Assembly: GCA_958496175.1 (NCBI GenBank)
Contig: OY292280.1
Span: forward strand, 2,046,001 to 2,110,000
DNA from: Sisyra terminalis
Lineage: Eukaryota; Arthropoda; Insecta; Neuroptera; Sisyridae
Direction: 5' to 3'
Length of the DNA: 64,000 nt
A program made the position numbers and the translations under genes. The notes under the pieces were generated by a model, which searched no databases, was not told the DNA's origin, and worked only from the letters and a program-made list of their open reading frames with translations. Of this stretch, positions 12,413-25,047 are shown piece by piece (position 1 is the first letter of the stretch; the number at the start of each line of letters is the position of its first letter).

Positions 12413-13272
12413 TATATTCAAAAGAAATACATTTAAAAAAAATTGAGTAAAAAAATACTTAATAGTGAGTAAAAAACAGTGAGATATTTCTGTAGAAATG
12501 TTAGTATACAAAATATAAAAAAAAAAACATAATATAAGATACAAATATATTAAACTAGTAGAAATGAAATAAAAATATAAATATTATAATTTCTAGAATA
12601 TTTTACGTATATTTTTATTTTATTAACTACTCAGTCATTATGAAGACATCAATTATGATTAAGAAATTAGATATTAATCAGATTTATGATAATATTCACA
12701 ATATTATAATAAGAATCATTGAATCACAGTATATTAAAAAAAAAAATGAAAAAAATAATAAAATCCCTTGTTAACAAAGAAATATATTAGCTAAAAATAG
12801 AGTTATTGAAAATAACGAAAAAAAAATCATAATAAATTGAAGTAATATTTAAATAATAACGTTCTGATTATTTTGATGACGTCACAATGATTTTGGTGTC
12901 TGAAGTATGTAGTTGGTATAAATTCGGCAATATTTACATCTAGATTTAGTATATAACTTATGGTTTATTAAATTTACGTTTGATAACGATGCCTTTAACT
13001 CTGCCTTCAGTCGTGTGTACTTTTTCAGCTACTGCACACAATACTTACTGCAATATCGCTGAATGTATGAATAATATTACAATAACATACTATATATACT
13101 GCCCCCTATTGATCATATTAAGTTCTAATCGTCAATTGTTTATAAAAAAAACAAAAGTTCAACGTAATCAGCAATAATTCAGAATTGTATAACAAGCCTT
13201 GGATCAGTACCTTTAGAAGAAAATATTATTCAAATAATCATGGAATCCAATGCTACTAAGTGTCTCGCTCAT

Positions 13273-14048
13273 GGGAATCTCAGCACTATTAGGACAATCG
13301 TATTTGTATGAATAAAAGCAATAAGATAACAGGAGAGATTTACACCAATAATTGAGCATAGAGTGCTCTACTGTCGTTAGTATACAACAAGGTAATATAC
13401 AAAAGATATTTCAATCCTACAATGCATAATGAGAAATATATCAAAATGGCGCTGCCACAAGTATCTCTAGAGTACTAACTTTGATGGGTAGTATAAAAGT
13501 ACATAGTTTCGGTTAGTTAGTATTTTAGAAACACTTCGAGGTTGCGCCTCATCTTGACAAATTTCCCATCATGGATTGCAAGATTGGAATACTTTCTTTT
13601 ATATTACCTAAATATACAAGTATGAATATAAGATGTGGCGCCGCCACAAGTCTATTCAGAGCACTAAATAAATATGGTAGTATAGATTAGTGTTCTAGAC
13701 ACACTTTCGACAGCGCCACTTATTTCCCATCATGCATTGCATGATTGAAGTACTTTCGTAAATATTATCATAAAGTTTCTCCGCGACAATGCGCTGCTAG
13801 TGGCCGAAAAAATAACTAAGTCATCGTTCGTTTTCTTGGTATTGATTCTTCGTAGTTTTTAATACTAACTTGATAGCTTTGGAAAAGGTATTGCGTGTGC
13901 GCAATGCGCAGTATGCGTAAAAACAAATTAGCATCGTGTATCAAAATTCTTCAAAATGTACGAAATCTTAGCCCTATTAGGACAATCGTATTTGTATGGA
14001 TAAAAGCAATAAGATAACGGGAAAGATTTTCTCCAATCAATGCGTGTA
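13273..14048. repeat. Direct repeats of about 85 bp, 690 bp apart
   Basis: About 85 nt beginning near 13273 and near 13964 share long exact runs, such as CTATTAGGACAATCGTATTTG (allowing one mismatch at its start) and AAAAGCAATAAGATAAC, in the same orientation. The DNA between contains the two GGCGC(T/C)GCCACAAGT units listed separately. No primer-binding site, polypurine tract or coding region was seen, so an LTR element is not supported. Confidence 0.6.
13446..13790. repeat. Tandem pair of GGCGCCGCCACAAGT units
   Basis: Two related units (about 13446-13615 and 13636-13790) each start with GGCGC(T/C)GCCACAAGT, pass through AGAG(T/C)ACTAA, and end in a CCCATCATG(G/C)ATTGCA block. A third relative in the same orientation lies at about 42405-42545. 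Confidence 0.55.
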
Positions 14049-14269
14049 GTTTAACATTTATAGTTTTAGCAAACTGAAGTTAATTTTTTTTTGCATTCCT
14101 CAGTCAATTAACAAAAGACTGTCAACTATCAACAAATGCATTGCATTTGGATTTTTGACGTTTTTCGATTACAATTTTTGAATAGTACATGCGTAGATCG
14201 AGAAAAAGTAAAGGTGGAAGACAATGCATACTTCTTTGTGTGATTTTTTTATTAAGCTGGGCTTTCCAG

Positions 14270-14830
14270 AATTAGGTTAATTAAGCTTCAAAACTACAAC
14301 TTCAAAGCTTTTTGTATTTCCCAGACCCCCATTTCACCCATTTACGACCGAGTAGCTGGGCGAATCACAGAAAATTCAGCTCCAGACCATGATATCCCCA
14401 GGTCTTCTTATCTCTATTTATTCTGGGTACCACATCTCCAGTTTCGTACTTTCCCTGGCAGAATTTGCAATTGGGGTCATCCACAAATAATCTCATAGTA
14501 TGCGGGTGCTTCCTCTTTCCACAGTGCCCGATTATAGATCCCTTACCACTCTAATCTGCATTCTTGTAAGACCCAATACTTGAGTAGTTAGTTTCAGAAT
14601 TGGTTCACCCATAATTCTTTTACTGGGCTTTTGCCAGGAAGTGTTCCTCCATGTCTTGCAGTGATTTTTATTAGCCCATTCTTTAATGGTCTTTTTCATA
14701 AATCAATAGGTTATGGGTCTACAAATAATATTCGGGACCCATTCCGGAAAGAAAATTCACCCTTTCATTACCTTTAATACTCTAATAGGTCGGCACCTAT
14801 CCCAAGTAGACCTAGTTTTTTTGCGTGATA
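14270..14830 (-). pseudogene. Non-LTR retrotransposon RNase H fragment (dead)
   Basis: Read on the minus strand, this resembles the C-terminal part of the Pol protein of R1/Jockey/I-type non-LTR retrotransposons: a linker with KTIKEWANKNHCKTW, then LTRMQIRVVRDL, then, after a frameshift, IGHCGKRKHPHTMRL, VDDPNCKFCQ and YETGDVVP. Known family members have a GHCxLRKHLHxMGL segment followed by a DDPxCRFC zinc-binding stretch here. In-frame stops and at least one frameshift make it non-functional. No reverse transcriptase or endonuclease part was found nearby. Confidence 0.65.
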
Positions 14831-15124
14831 CTAACTGCAGAAAGTTCGAGCGAATTTGGTCGAAATTGAAGTCGAAAAATTTATAATTCTAACAAAAATA
14901 TTCTTAATTGTTTCAGTAAATATGTGACACTCCGAAAATGGAAGCCACTTGATTTAAATCTTACGAGTAAGTAGTCCAATCGCTATCGGTTTACCGATTT
15001 TTACTAACGCTAGAGTCGACGCAAGTGACAGCGAAAGAAAATATATCGTAGTTATCGTCAGATCAGAGACTAAAAACCCTAAAATCTCCATCAAAAAAAA
15101 ATTGTTTTAACAACCTGCTCCACT

Positions 15125-15295
15125 CTAAGGGACCATCCATATTAGGGATTCATTTTTAAAATTTTATGATTTGTCGATTCAAATAACAGCAGTTTCAAAT
15201 TTTTGATTTCCCTTGGCCCTTGTGACACGATGTTTCATTTCGTTGACTTTCTCCCCCTTTCGAATGTGTAACGTAATTTATGGATGGCCCCTAAG
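15125..15295. mobile_element. MITE with GGGNCCATCCATA ends, small copy
   Basis: GGGACCATCCATATTAG at the left is matched by TAATTTATGGATGGCCCC at the right. The internal AAATAACAGCAG / TTTCAAATTTTTGA stretch matches, inverted, the larger element at 28852-29231, so both belong to one family. Confidence 0.6.
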
Positions 15296-18200
15296 GGAGC
15301 ACCCGTAATCCGCGTGGCTCGGTCCAGAGTGGACCATGGGTCGGTTATGGACGTTCCCTAATTAAGTCATCTTTTTGATTTAATGGCCAATTTAAAATTC
15401 CGGCTTCGGTCGAAAATCCGCCTTTTTTTCCTTTAACAAAGCAAGGAGATGTATTTATCTTTTTTCTAAATCCATTCCGCCATTTAAACGTATCAAATTA
15501 CGTGTAACTGTATTTGTCTTGAAAAAACACAAACTACTGCTTTAGTTACAGTATACTATAGCATACTGTTACAATATATACAAGTTTAGACTCCAAAAAT
15601 CAAATACTTTGTTCAATTTTTTAATCGAAAATATTGGAGATTTAATTTTTGACGAAGAATGCTAGAAATTAATGCCGAATTAATGCCTTATTATTGATTA
15701 ACTTTACAGTTTATATTAACCAGTGTGCAGTAGCATCGCGAAAATGAGTAATAATAAATTACAAACACTAAACAATGAAGTTATACTCCGTTTATGTCGA
15801 CTAGTTTTAAAAATAAAGTAGTGGCTGGTTGGTATGTTATGCCGCCATCTTACCTGCGTGCGCATGTGAAAAGCTGTGTCAAAAGCTTTTGCGACTTATC
15901 TACTTTTAGTTACGCATTTCACCGTAACATTTTCATTTGTAGAAGTGGAATGTACCTAAAACGTAGATAAATCGCAAGAATTTACTTTTTAGAAAGTAAC
16001 TAACCACTTATTTTTAATAAAACAGTACAAAAAATGATTTAGAAACGGGAAGAAAATGCAAAAAGTTCTAAAATTTCTGGACTTTCAATGGTGGGAAATC
16101 ACATTTTTTTCCATGTCAAGAATGGAAAAACAATTAAGTTCAATCCCACAAAATGTAATTACAACTGCTGGATTTTCCACTTGATTGATGGAGAGGGGGA
16201 AGAGTCATCCCCTCCAACTTTAAATTAAACTGAAAAACCTTTGAATGGATTTTTTTAGGCTAAAACAATGAACATACAAATTTGTGCAATAAATTTACAT
16301 TCCTTAAATTATGTATGATAAAATCAAATTCTGTCTACTGGTGGCCGAGTAGTCAAGGTGGCCGTTCTTTTCGCAAATTTTCGATATTTCTCGATTAAGA
16401 ATTTTTATTAATCCTAGAGTCACAAACGACCTTAGTAGTAGTAACGTGACGGTAAAAAAAAGCAAATTCAAAAAATGATTAGGTAATTGGGTCCCGAGAT
16501 TTTAAGGGCCCCAAGATGTTTGCCTTAGGGCTCTCATCTTGTTTAATCCAGCACTGAACCCCAAAATCTACAATTTCATTTTTTAAAAAAAAAAATTGAA
16601 GTTTCCTATAGTTTTCCGTTGAGTTCTATTCGGTGTCAGTCTAGTAACAAGGGATCCACGAAAACTTTCGCTGTGAAAATTTTTCCAGTGCTGGATGTTT
16701 CACTAAAACTAAGTGACTAGTTACTGTTTTGTTCTGAGATAGTGATTGAAAGCAATTCTAAATCAAAAATCAATATTTTTATGTGATAAATTCTTTCCAA
16801 AAAAAAAATAACTACTTTGTGCTTACCAAAGTTAGTAATAAATTAGTAAAACTAGCAATATTCGAGTGAAAAAAATAGTTTGTTATTTTTTTACAAACGT
16901 ACAAAAAATAATAAAAAAATAATAGACAAATTAAATGTGACTAGATTAAGAATTTAAAAAAAAACAGACATTCATTTTTTTAACGGTAAACAACTAGATT
17001 GTAACGAAATGAGTACCTTTCTTGTGGAATGTGAATAGTTAGGGGTACTAAAATTATTTAAATTTTTCTCGGAAGTTTCCAATTTTTAAAAATTCCAAAC
17101 AGCACTCCAAACAATTGGGGTGGTTTAAGCTTTTTTTACAATTTGGGTACCCTAATTTGGGTACCCCATTTTGGGTCACCCGGTGATATTTTGCATTAAT
17201 AAACGATATCCTATTAATTTAGTGGGTTATGCAATGGGGATACTGAATTTTCTTCGATAGGGGTAATTTCATTTTACCTATCTACCAGATAGCTTGATTT
17301 TGGGGATAAAAATTAAAGTAATTCGATTTTTGTAGATGATTTTTATTTTTACACCCCTAACTTTCCTGCTGGATCTGTTTTTGTTTCGGTTTTTGATGTG
17401 AGGCTTAAGTCGGTGATAAAACGTGTAATATAATGGAAAAATTAAAGCAATTGAATTAAAAGTATAATTTTTGATATAGTTTTCTAGTTTTATTTAAATT
17501 TATAACTAGCAATATTAAAGATAAGATTTTTTTACATCATTTTCATGAATCAACACCGTTGTTCCATATAAATCCATCGCTGGATTAGTATCGTATCGGC
17601 TTTTGCTGAGATTAGTATTTTAAGAGCGTTACGGACAGACTTACTTAAATGAATGATAGAACAGCAATAATTATAATCGTCAATACTTCATTGTGGTATT
17701 TAATATTGATCCAAATATACCTTCAATGTCTATATAGCAAATACCGACCCCTTGGAAGGCGCCATTGTCTAGTGAGACGGGGGTGTGTGATATCGTTCTT
17801 GTTGGGAACCACTGGTTTAGACTAAAAATATATACTTTCCATTGAACAATTGCATAAATCAGACACCAAAACGAATATTTTTTGTGGCTTACAGTGAGAA
17901 TATAAAAAAGAAGTGTTCATTTTTGAAAAAAAAAATAAATAATTACTAGAGAACGGAGAATTTTAAAAATTAATATTATATTTAAATATTTGATAAATAT
18001 TACATAGATTTTCCTGAAAAAATCGGATTAGTATATATATTTTGGATGATAAATTTATATATGGTACGTGATTTTACTTAAAACCCCAAAGAAAAAAATT
18101 ATAACATAAAATAGATTTTTAACGATTTAAAAAAAAATATTAAAAAAAAAACATTTTTTTCGCTCGTACATTTGAAATATATCAATTTTGATGTCATTTT

Positions 18201-18497
18201 TGGATAAATGATCGTTAAATCGTCGAAATATCGTACCTGTATATTGAATTACATTGACTCTTTTGCAGAATCAAAAGTCAGATTTTCTCACTATATTTTC
18301 CTGGATATTTTCGGGGGAAATCATTGATACTTTATCTTGTTATTGATTTAAATATTTATTGAATCGGTACGAATATATAGGCATACGATTAGAAATGATT
18401 CATTTTGGATATTTGATATAAATGTAACGGTTAAAGATTTGAAAATCAGTAAAAAAAAACTATAAGTTATAGTCGGTTTTCTTCCTTGATATAGCAC
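15296..18497. other. Intergenic; only a SINE fragment seen
   Basis: Stop-dense AT-rich DNA apart from the SINE piece at 16335-16460. A GGGTACC motif repeats around 17145-17165. No splice-supported frames were seen. Confidence 0.45.
16335..16460 (+). mobile_element. tRNA-derived SINE, internally deleted copy
   Basis: CTACTGGTGGCCGAGTAGTC (A-box region) is followed directly by the CGCAAATTTTCGATATTTCTC body and the TTTTTATTAATCCTAGAGTC core. The B-box segment present in other copies is missing. See the fuller copy at 38578-38740. Confidence 0.65.
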
Positions 18498-18535
18498 TTG
18501 CTTAATGAATCATTATACATTTATCCTTCGATTTA

Positions 18536-18622
18536 CGCGGTATCCGTTTTACGCGGTTTCACTTTTACGCGGTTTCACTTTTACGCGGTTTCACTTTTAC
18601 GCTGTTTCACTTTTACGCGGTT
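18536..18622. repeat. 16-bp tandem repeat, about five units
   Basis: The unit ACGCGGTTTCACTTTT is repeated about five times with rare changes (one unit has ACGCTG). Isolated TTTACGCGGTTTCGA-like copies recur at about 18905-18925. The repeat causes the ORF at 18498-18815, which I do not regard as a gene. Confidence 0.85.
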
Positions 18623-18815
18623 AGATTTTTTTTTAAAAAAAATATCATATGTATTTTGTGGCACGTGCCACAAATGCATAGGCGCAAAAGATTACTCCCA
18701 CTTCTTGGGCCGGATGTCTGTAACCCCCTCCATTGCGTATTACGCATTACGTCAAGTGTTATTGTGCGGTGCAGGTGTTTCGCTCAAGATTTTGCTTGTT
18801 TATAATGTAATTTAA

Positions 18816-21800
18816 AGAAATAATAAAAAGTATGTACATTTGAAAACTATTCAATCAATTTACTACGATTTGTATCTTCTTTATGTCGTAAATAAATCGA
18901 AGTCTCGATTTACGCGGTTTCGATTTACGCGATTATCCTGGGAACGTATCTACCGCGTAAATTGAGGAATGAGTGAACTCGGAAACTACACACTTTAATA
19001 AAAGGATAGGAATTACAGGAATTGTAGCCAATTTGGATGTCAAGCAAACGATTTATTAATGAAAAATGTTTCGTAGGTTATTTGTCAACTTCTTCAGATA
19101 AATTTTATGATAATTATCACAAAATTTTATCAATCAATCTATAAGATCAATAAACTTTTACGTTTACATAATTAGTTGGTAAAACAGAAATTGTTTGATT
19201 GGCCAGCAATGTTTCAACCCCCTCGCCAATTTTTTTTACCAAGCTAATGGCTAGTACACAAGAATAATTTTTCAAATCCCGTTAGCAAGGTACCCCCGGT
19301 ACCCAAAGTTCCCTATTCTGGCCAATTGTTCTAGTTTGATCTTTTCAATTACAGGAAATTGTAAGCCAGAAGTGATACTTAATTTGCTATCCTAGAATTA
19401 GTCGCAAATATTCTGGGAAAAGCGATGTTTAACGGAAGTTTAACGTTTTTCTTATCTGTCGAATAACTCAGTGATTGAAGTTTGATAATATTTTTGGGAG
19501 GTCAAATTATCAACGGGGATGAAAAGTTAACAACTAAAAAATGACACAAAAATCAATTTAATTTGGTGTCATGAATTTGGGATCGTTCCGAACTGTTTGT
19601 CATTGGTTGTAATCACGATTTGCACCCTATTTTGAGAATGATTAATTATTATTGAAAATCTTAACATATAAAAAGACTGGTCCCAAAAAAAGTAGTTGAT
19701 CCTGAATAGTTCCTCTCCTTTTAAAAATGGCGTATAAATTTTGGGTATCTTGATTTTTGACAAAAATTCAACTATAAACCTATAGGACGATAGAATAGGG
19801 AATCGAGCCAAAAATATATTTGAATCATTTTTAAGGGAAAAATCGAATTTGAAAATTTTAGTTTCATCTCTTTTTATTTAGAAATAAATCACCAAAAAGA
19901 CATTTTTTGTCAAAAATCGCTGAACCGATTTGAATGAAACAAAAGGGCAAACTATACTAGAGGTGTTAATAGGATATATTCAGAAAAAAATAATTGTCGT
20001 TAATCTTTGGTTTAACTATTGGAAACAAATGATTGTTATTTTTTGTTTTGTTAATTTTGAATAAATTTTGGATATCTTTTAGAAAATTTTAACAAAAAAT
20101 GTGTTCACTTTAACGTTTAAAATTTTTTTTGTTATTTATCTTTAAAAAAAATAATAAACAAATGAACTTCGTTTTTGTAATTTTAATGGTACAAATACAG
20201 GTATGAAACGATTTTAGTACCAAAAATCGGTTTTAATTGTCCTTTTCAATATGACGTAGTTCTTCGATTAATTTGAAATTTTGGGAAGATATCAAACATA
20301 AAAAAAAGCATCAAATAAAATAAATTTCAAAATTGTACAAATTTTTTTTCGGAAGAAAAACTTAATTTTCTAAAATAATCGTCTACATCAAATAGTTAAC
20401 AAAGATGAAAACCTATAAATTTTTCTGGGTATAGCCTTTATAAACTTCAATAATATACCTACCTACATTTTATTCAAATCGGGTCAGCCATTTTGTAGAA
20501 AAAACATTTTTTTTGGTTATATTGTATCAAACAAAAAGAGAAAGAAAACTGAAACTTGGAAGGGGAACGTATCTTAGTAGTACCAACCTACTATTCAAAA
20601 ATGGTCCAAACAACACCGATTTATTATTTTAGCATTCAAAAGATCTCCTGCTATCTCCCACTCCTCGAATTTTCGTGTCTTTGAGTTTTGGTCATGCGCG
20701 TTAGTTTATTTTTGTGTGCAATTGATAGTAAGAAAGTTGGGATTAACTAATTTTCAAATCTGGGATACGTTATAAATTTTTCAGTGTATTTATAAAGGAC
20801 AAAAGAAGGAAAATGAACAAATAGTATATAAAATAATTAGATAGTCAATTTACAATTATATACATATTAATATATAATTTTTAGTCAATAAGAACTTTGA
20901 ATAATCAATAAAAAAATGATTTGATACAAATAAGGCACAAAATATATAATATTATGATTATAATTATAATTAATCTAATCAATATTGATACTAGTCGATT
21001 AATAATTATCAAATATATTTATAAATCGTTTTGCCATGCAATAATTCACATTGACAATGAAGAACTAAAGAAAATCTGCATTGTCTTAAAAAATATATAT
21101 AAATACAATTCCTTATATACCAATTGTATTGCCATAGACTTTTCATTTGTCCTTCTCGATTTTCTAGTGAGAAAACATTCATTTGTGAGGAGAAAAATAA
21201 TTTTTAAAGAAAAGGAAAATGTGATAACGTTATTTTTTTATTTGAGATTAAACTAGGCCCGTAGTACCAATGAACGCTTACGAAATTGGACCACTTTTCC
21301 ACACTGTATATCCAACGGTTTACCTTATTCTCCCGATAAACTCCAGTTAACTGTTAACCTACTGGCAATTTTCTTTACTCTGGAAAAAACCAACCCGTTT
21401 TATTTTGGGTCGGTATTTTCACATTTAGATAGCGATATTTATCTACCGGATAAAATTTTATCCGGTGGATAAAGAATGCGTGTTAAACTAAGATTCGTGA
21501 TATGTGCAGGATTTATCTAACGTATAAATTCTAGTTATTCGTAAGTGAAAATACCGATTCTAGATAAAATTAAAAGTTATCAAATATGAGACACTTATGG
21601 GTTATTTAATTGATAAATCACATTTGGTAGAGATAAAAGGGTAAACTAAAGGGATGGGTTTTATAACCGATGATGTTAACTATTCATATAAAATATTTTG
21701 AATAAGAATGAAAATTATATAGTAATAAAACAAAGGAATAAGAGACGACTCGAAAAAGTCCTTAAACCACGTGATGTATAATTGGTATACATAAAATGGG

Positions 21801-22600
21801 CATTCGCCAAAATTCGGACACGTTGGTTCTTTCTCGGGTCCGATCGCCACGTTTCGTTAGCGTTCGTCCATTGTCGGCCTTATATGTTTTCCCAAATATA
21901 ACGTAACTTGCGAAAAATCATATGGTTTTCCTCAAGTTTTTCCATACATTCTTTTCTCATAACTGGTAAGACTATGTGATGATTCCTGATTACGGGTCAC
22001 AAACACAAAATATCTATTGTCAATATGCAAGTGGGAAAATTTATTTTTTAATTAGAAAATCTAAACGAAAAACAAACGTAGTTGTAAATGGCATAAGTAT
22101 GTAATAACAAATAAAGGTAATTAACGATAGTACAAGATATGTTATTGTAATCTATATACGTCATCTCGATTCCATCGGTTTATCGTTAATTTTTCTTTAT
22201 TCTAATATTAGACAGTACAAGCAAGTAGAATTAGTACAGTAAATGAAAATTTTCTCATTATTTGTGAAAATGCATAAATTTTCTATAAACATAACCTCTT
22301 TATATTTATTCCTACTAATAAACCGGCAATTAGCACGAAATTCCAAATAGTCCAAGTACCAAATATTTGGCAAAGGAGTGGATGTGGGGTGGGGTGGGGT
22401 GAAATTAATGTTTGTAACTCTATACCTTTATAACATCCCCAGTGAACTACTTTGGGGTTCTCAAATTCTTCATATCCCAGTGAATCGAAAAAATATTTAC
22501 CTTTTCTCATCCCCAGATATCCCCAGAACCTATCCCAGAATCTACTATTTTAACTGCTCAAATATTCTTCTCATCCTTCGACACCGGCTCAACCCTCATA
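18816..22600. other. Intergenic, no gene seen
   Basis: Very AT-rich with only low-complexity Ile/Lys/Tyr ORFs (for example 20921-21256). A hairpin at 21409-21557 is listed separately. Confidence 0.5.
21409..21557. repeat. Nested palindrome around ACCGGATAAAATTTTATCCGG
   Basis: A loop-less palindrome at 21439-21472 pairs 16 of 17 bases per arm. It sits inside a wider inverted repeat: TCGGTATTTTCACATTTA at about 21409 against TAAGTGAAAATACCGA at about 21542. It looks like a small MITE whose middle is itself palindromic. Confidence 0.55.
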
Positions 22601-22624
22601 TCAAAAGAGTTAAAATAAACTTTT

Positions 22625-22860
22625 TTTGGAAGAATCTGCTACCAAATGTACCAAATCGTTGTTGTTCCAGAAAAAAGATCTGTTCAATTCCGTTGAACTG
22701 CTTAGCGGTCATTATGGACGTAAGACACCAGTTCACGGATTGGGATTCGTTTCTGGGAGTTCCCAGCATCCAGTTTGCACCTCCCAGTAGTACCAAATTC
22801 CTATATTTGGGAACCCTTGTTCCGATAACTTTGCTAACTTTGTTCTGATTTGTCAAAAAA
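22625..22860 (+). repeat. Dispersed copy of the 25-kb tandem repeat family
   Basis: Shares, in the same order, TGTTCAA(T/C)TCCGTTGAACTG, GGACGTAA-ACA, ATTC-TTTCTGGGAG and a TACCAAATTCCTATATTTGGGAA block with the array at 25050-25640. The ORFs on both strands over 22378-22904 come from this repeat. Confidence 0.6.
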
Positions 22861-23627
22861 TCGTTATTATTCACCAAATTCATGATTGAAATTTCGGAAG
22901 TCACTCTAAATGAGGGAATCTAAGCTTATAGCCAGAAGGAGCCGATTTAAAAAAGAATTCATTTAAAGTACTAAGCGTACTTATCAAATCCAAAAAAAAA
23001 TATTTGGAATATTTCAAACCAAAAACAATGGCTTTTGGTAAAGGAAAGGGGGGGGGTAGGTGGAATATAAATATCCTTAAGGATCATTCATAGAAAACGT
23101 CCTTTCCCTTTCTATAGTTACGCTACTTCAAATTTTCTGGGTCCCCCCCTTACAAATATAACGTCACAAAACTGTACATGATACCAAAATATATAAGTAA
23201 AATATTTAATTATCAATAAATATAAACCTAATGATTTTCTATTGTAATAGAAAGATGAAATAATCTTGTCTAATAATCATGTTTCTTTAGACCTTTCACC
23301 CCCCCTCTTGTCACACTAAGTAACACTCCACCATCCCTTTAGTAGGCGAGCATATTTTTTGAACAGAATTTAGCGGAAAATTGACGGAGTATCTGGGAAA
23401 ATTTAAAAAAATCCCGTTACGTAATTTAGGGATAGTGAGGAAAAATTTGGTTGAAATTGGACCTGGATTTGCTGGAAATTGTACGTTTCGGCAACTAGTT
23501 GCCAACTTTGGACATTAGAACTGCAAAACTGGTATGAATTTTGGTATTTGGTACTTGGGACCTTTAAGTATTCCGTGGAAGTGCTAAGCATTTCAAGGAA
23601 AAGTATAATACTAAATTTATTGAATTA

Positions 23628-23820
23628 AGCAGGTCATTCACGCTCCGACTTGCAGTCCAACTAGTCGGACTACTAGTTGGATCTTCTATGGATCGCCTAA
23701 ATGATCCGACTAGTCCGAGTAGACATCCAACTTCCAATAGCATTCACAGTCCGATTTTGGATCTAACTTCGAAAGTCGGATCATAAGTTGGACTGCAAGT
23801 CGGAGCTTGAATAGCCTGCT
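23628..23820. mobile_element. PIF/Harbinger-like MITE with TTA duplication
   Basis: The termini match for about 35 bp: AGCAGG(T/C)(C/T)ATTCA(C/A)GCTCC, then GACTTGCAGTCCAACT on the left, with the exact inverse of that block on the right. TTA stands directly outside both ends (23625-23627 and 23821-23823). The 193-bp body has more CCGACT/AGTCGG motifs and no ORF. A 3-bp TTA duplication is usual for PIF/Harbinger elements. Confidence 0.75.
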
Positions 23821-23823
23821 TTA

Positions 23824-23912
23824 GACTACGAGTGGTGAAGGTGGCCACTCCAAAACTAGTAGCTGCTGGGCTCGATTCGAGTATCGAGGAAATTTTCTGA
23901 ACCGATTTCGTG
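23824..23912 (+). mobile_element. SINE head fragment
   Basis: A GAGTGGTGAAGGTGGCC stretch, a GGCTCGATTCGAGTATCGAG B-box stretch and AAATTTTC follow directly after the MITE at 23628-23820. They correspond to the 5' half of the tRNA-derived SINE. Confidence 0.5.
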
Positions 23913-23929
23913 TTTTTTTGCCGATTGAA

Positions 23930-24950
23930 ATATATAAAAGGAAGTATCAAAACTATAAAAAAAGGATAATCAGATCATAGTATTGTAAAATTTAAGACGT
24001 GCGACAAACATTGCATTGAATTATTAAATATTTACATGAAAAATACTTCATGAATATTATAATGAAAGTAATATTTAATGGAATACGCAAGTTCCCCCAT
24101 TTATATTAATTAATTTTATTATATAGTAATAATTTATGTTTAAGAGTGCTGATTGTAGCTAGAAGAAAATAATAGTAATATTAATTTTAAATTAAAGAAA
24201 AAAAAATATATAAGAAAAATCAGCATGCCAATTTTTAAATATGTGATAAATCTAATAAGAAAAATATGAAATTATTAAAAAAAAAATAATAATCTTTCTA
24301 GCTCACAGAGATTTAAAACCTAGCTCTAATATAACAAATATAATCTATATTGTGGTGTAACATGGAATATAATATACAATGAAAGTTTCATTTACCTTAC
24401 ACAAATTACACAAGAGAATCATAAATTTTGAATCATTTACAAAATAAGAGAAAATATAAATATTTCGCTAAATGATTTTTTATTGAATCGAAAAAAATTT
24501 TCATTGTATAAGTATCAAAATATATATAAATATATAAAAAAAATATATCAATACCTATACAACAAAAATAATATATTACAGATACATTCAAGTGCATAAT
24601 TAAAAATTATATTATATTAGTCAAATAATATTCAAATTAAAGTAAAATAATGATAAAAGAAAAAATGTATAACAAAAATAATAGAATATTACAAAATGAA
24701 AATGAAATTACACAAAAATATAACCTTTATATGGGTTGATAATTTAAAAATATGAAAAAAATAGAAATATAATAAAATAAGTAGATATTAAGATAATATA
24801 TAATGTATAATATAAATTAACGATAATGATAAATTATATCTAAAACACAAGAATAAATAAAAACTTGAACCGATAATATATCGTTTTTCTTCTTTACTCT
24901 CCTTTTATATATATAGCAATTTTATAACGTTATTCTTCATTCACTGATCT
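23930..24950. other. Extremely AT-rich desert
   Basis: Almost only A and T, with long ATATAAA runs and no frames of note. I see nothing functional. Confidence 0.6.
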
Positions 24951-25047
24951 GGGGATCTCTCCAGGAAAACGGGACCTCCAGGACCTCTCCAATAACAGGA
25001 AAACGAACACTTCATTGCAAAGTCATCCCAAAATTGAGGATATAATT

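Noticed and set aside
13273..14048. LTR retrotransposon from the paired direct repeats
   Set aside because: No primer-binding site, polypurine tract, TG..CA ends or coding region.
18498..18815. 105-aa ORF with FTFTRFHFYAV repeats
   Set aside because: Produced by the 16-bp tandem repeat.
20921..21256. 111-aa ORF
   Set aside because: Ile/Lys/Tyr-rich translation of AT-rich DNA; no support.
22378..22904. Overlapping 156-aa plus and 102-aa minus ORFs
   Set aside because: Lie on a dispersed repeat whose other copies have broken frames; no recognisable protein.
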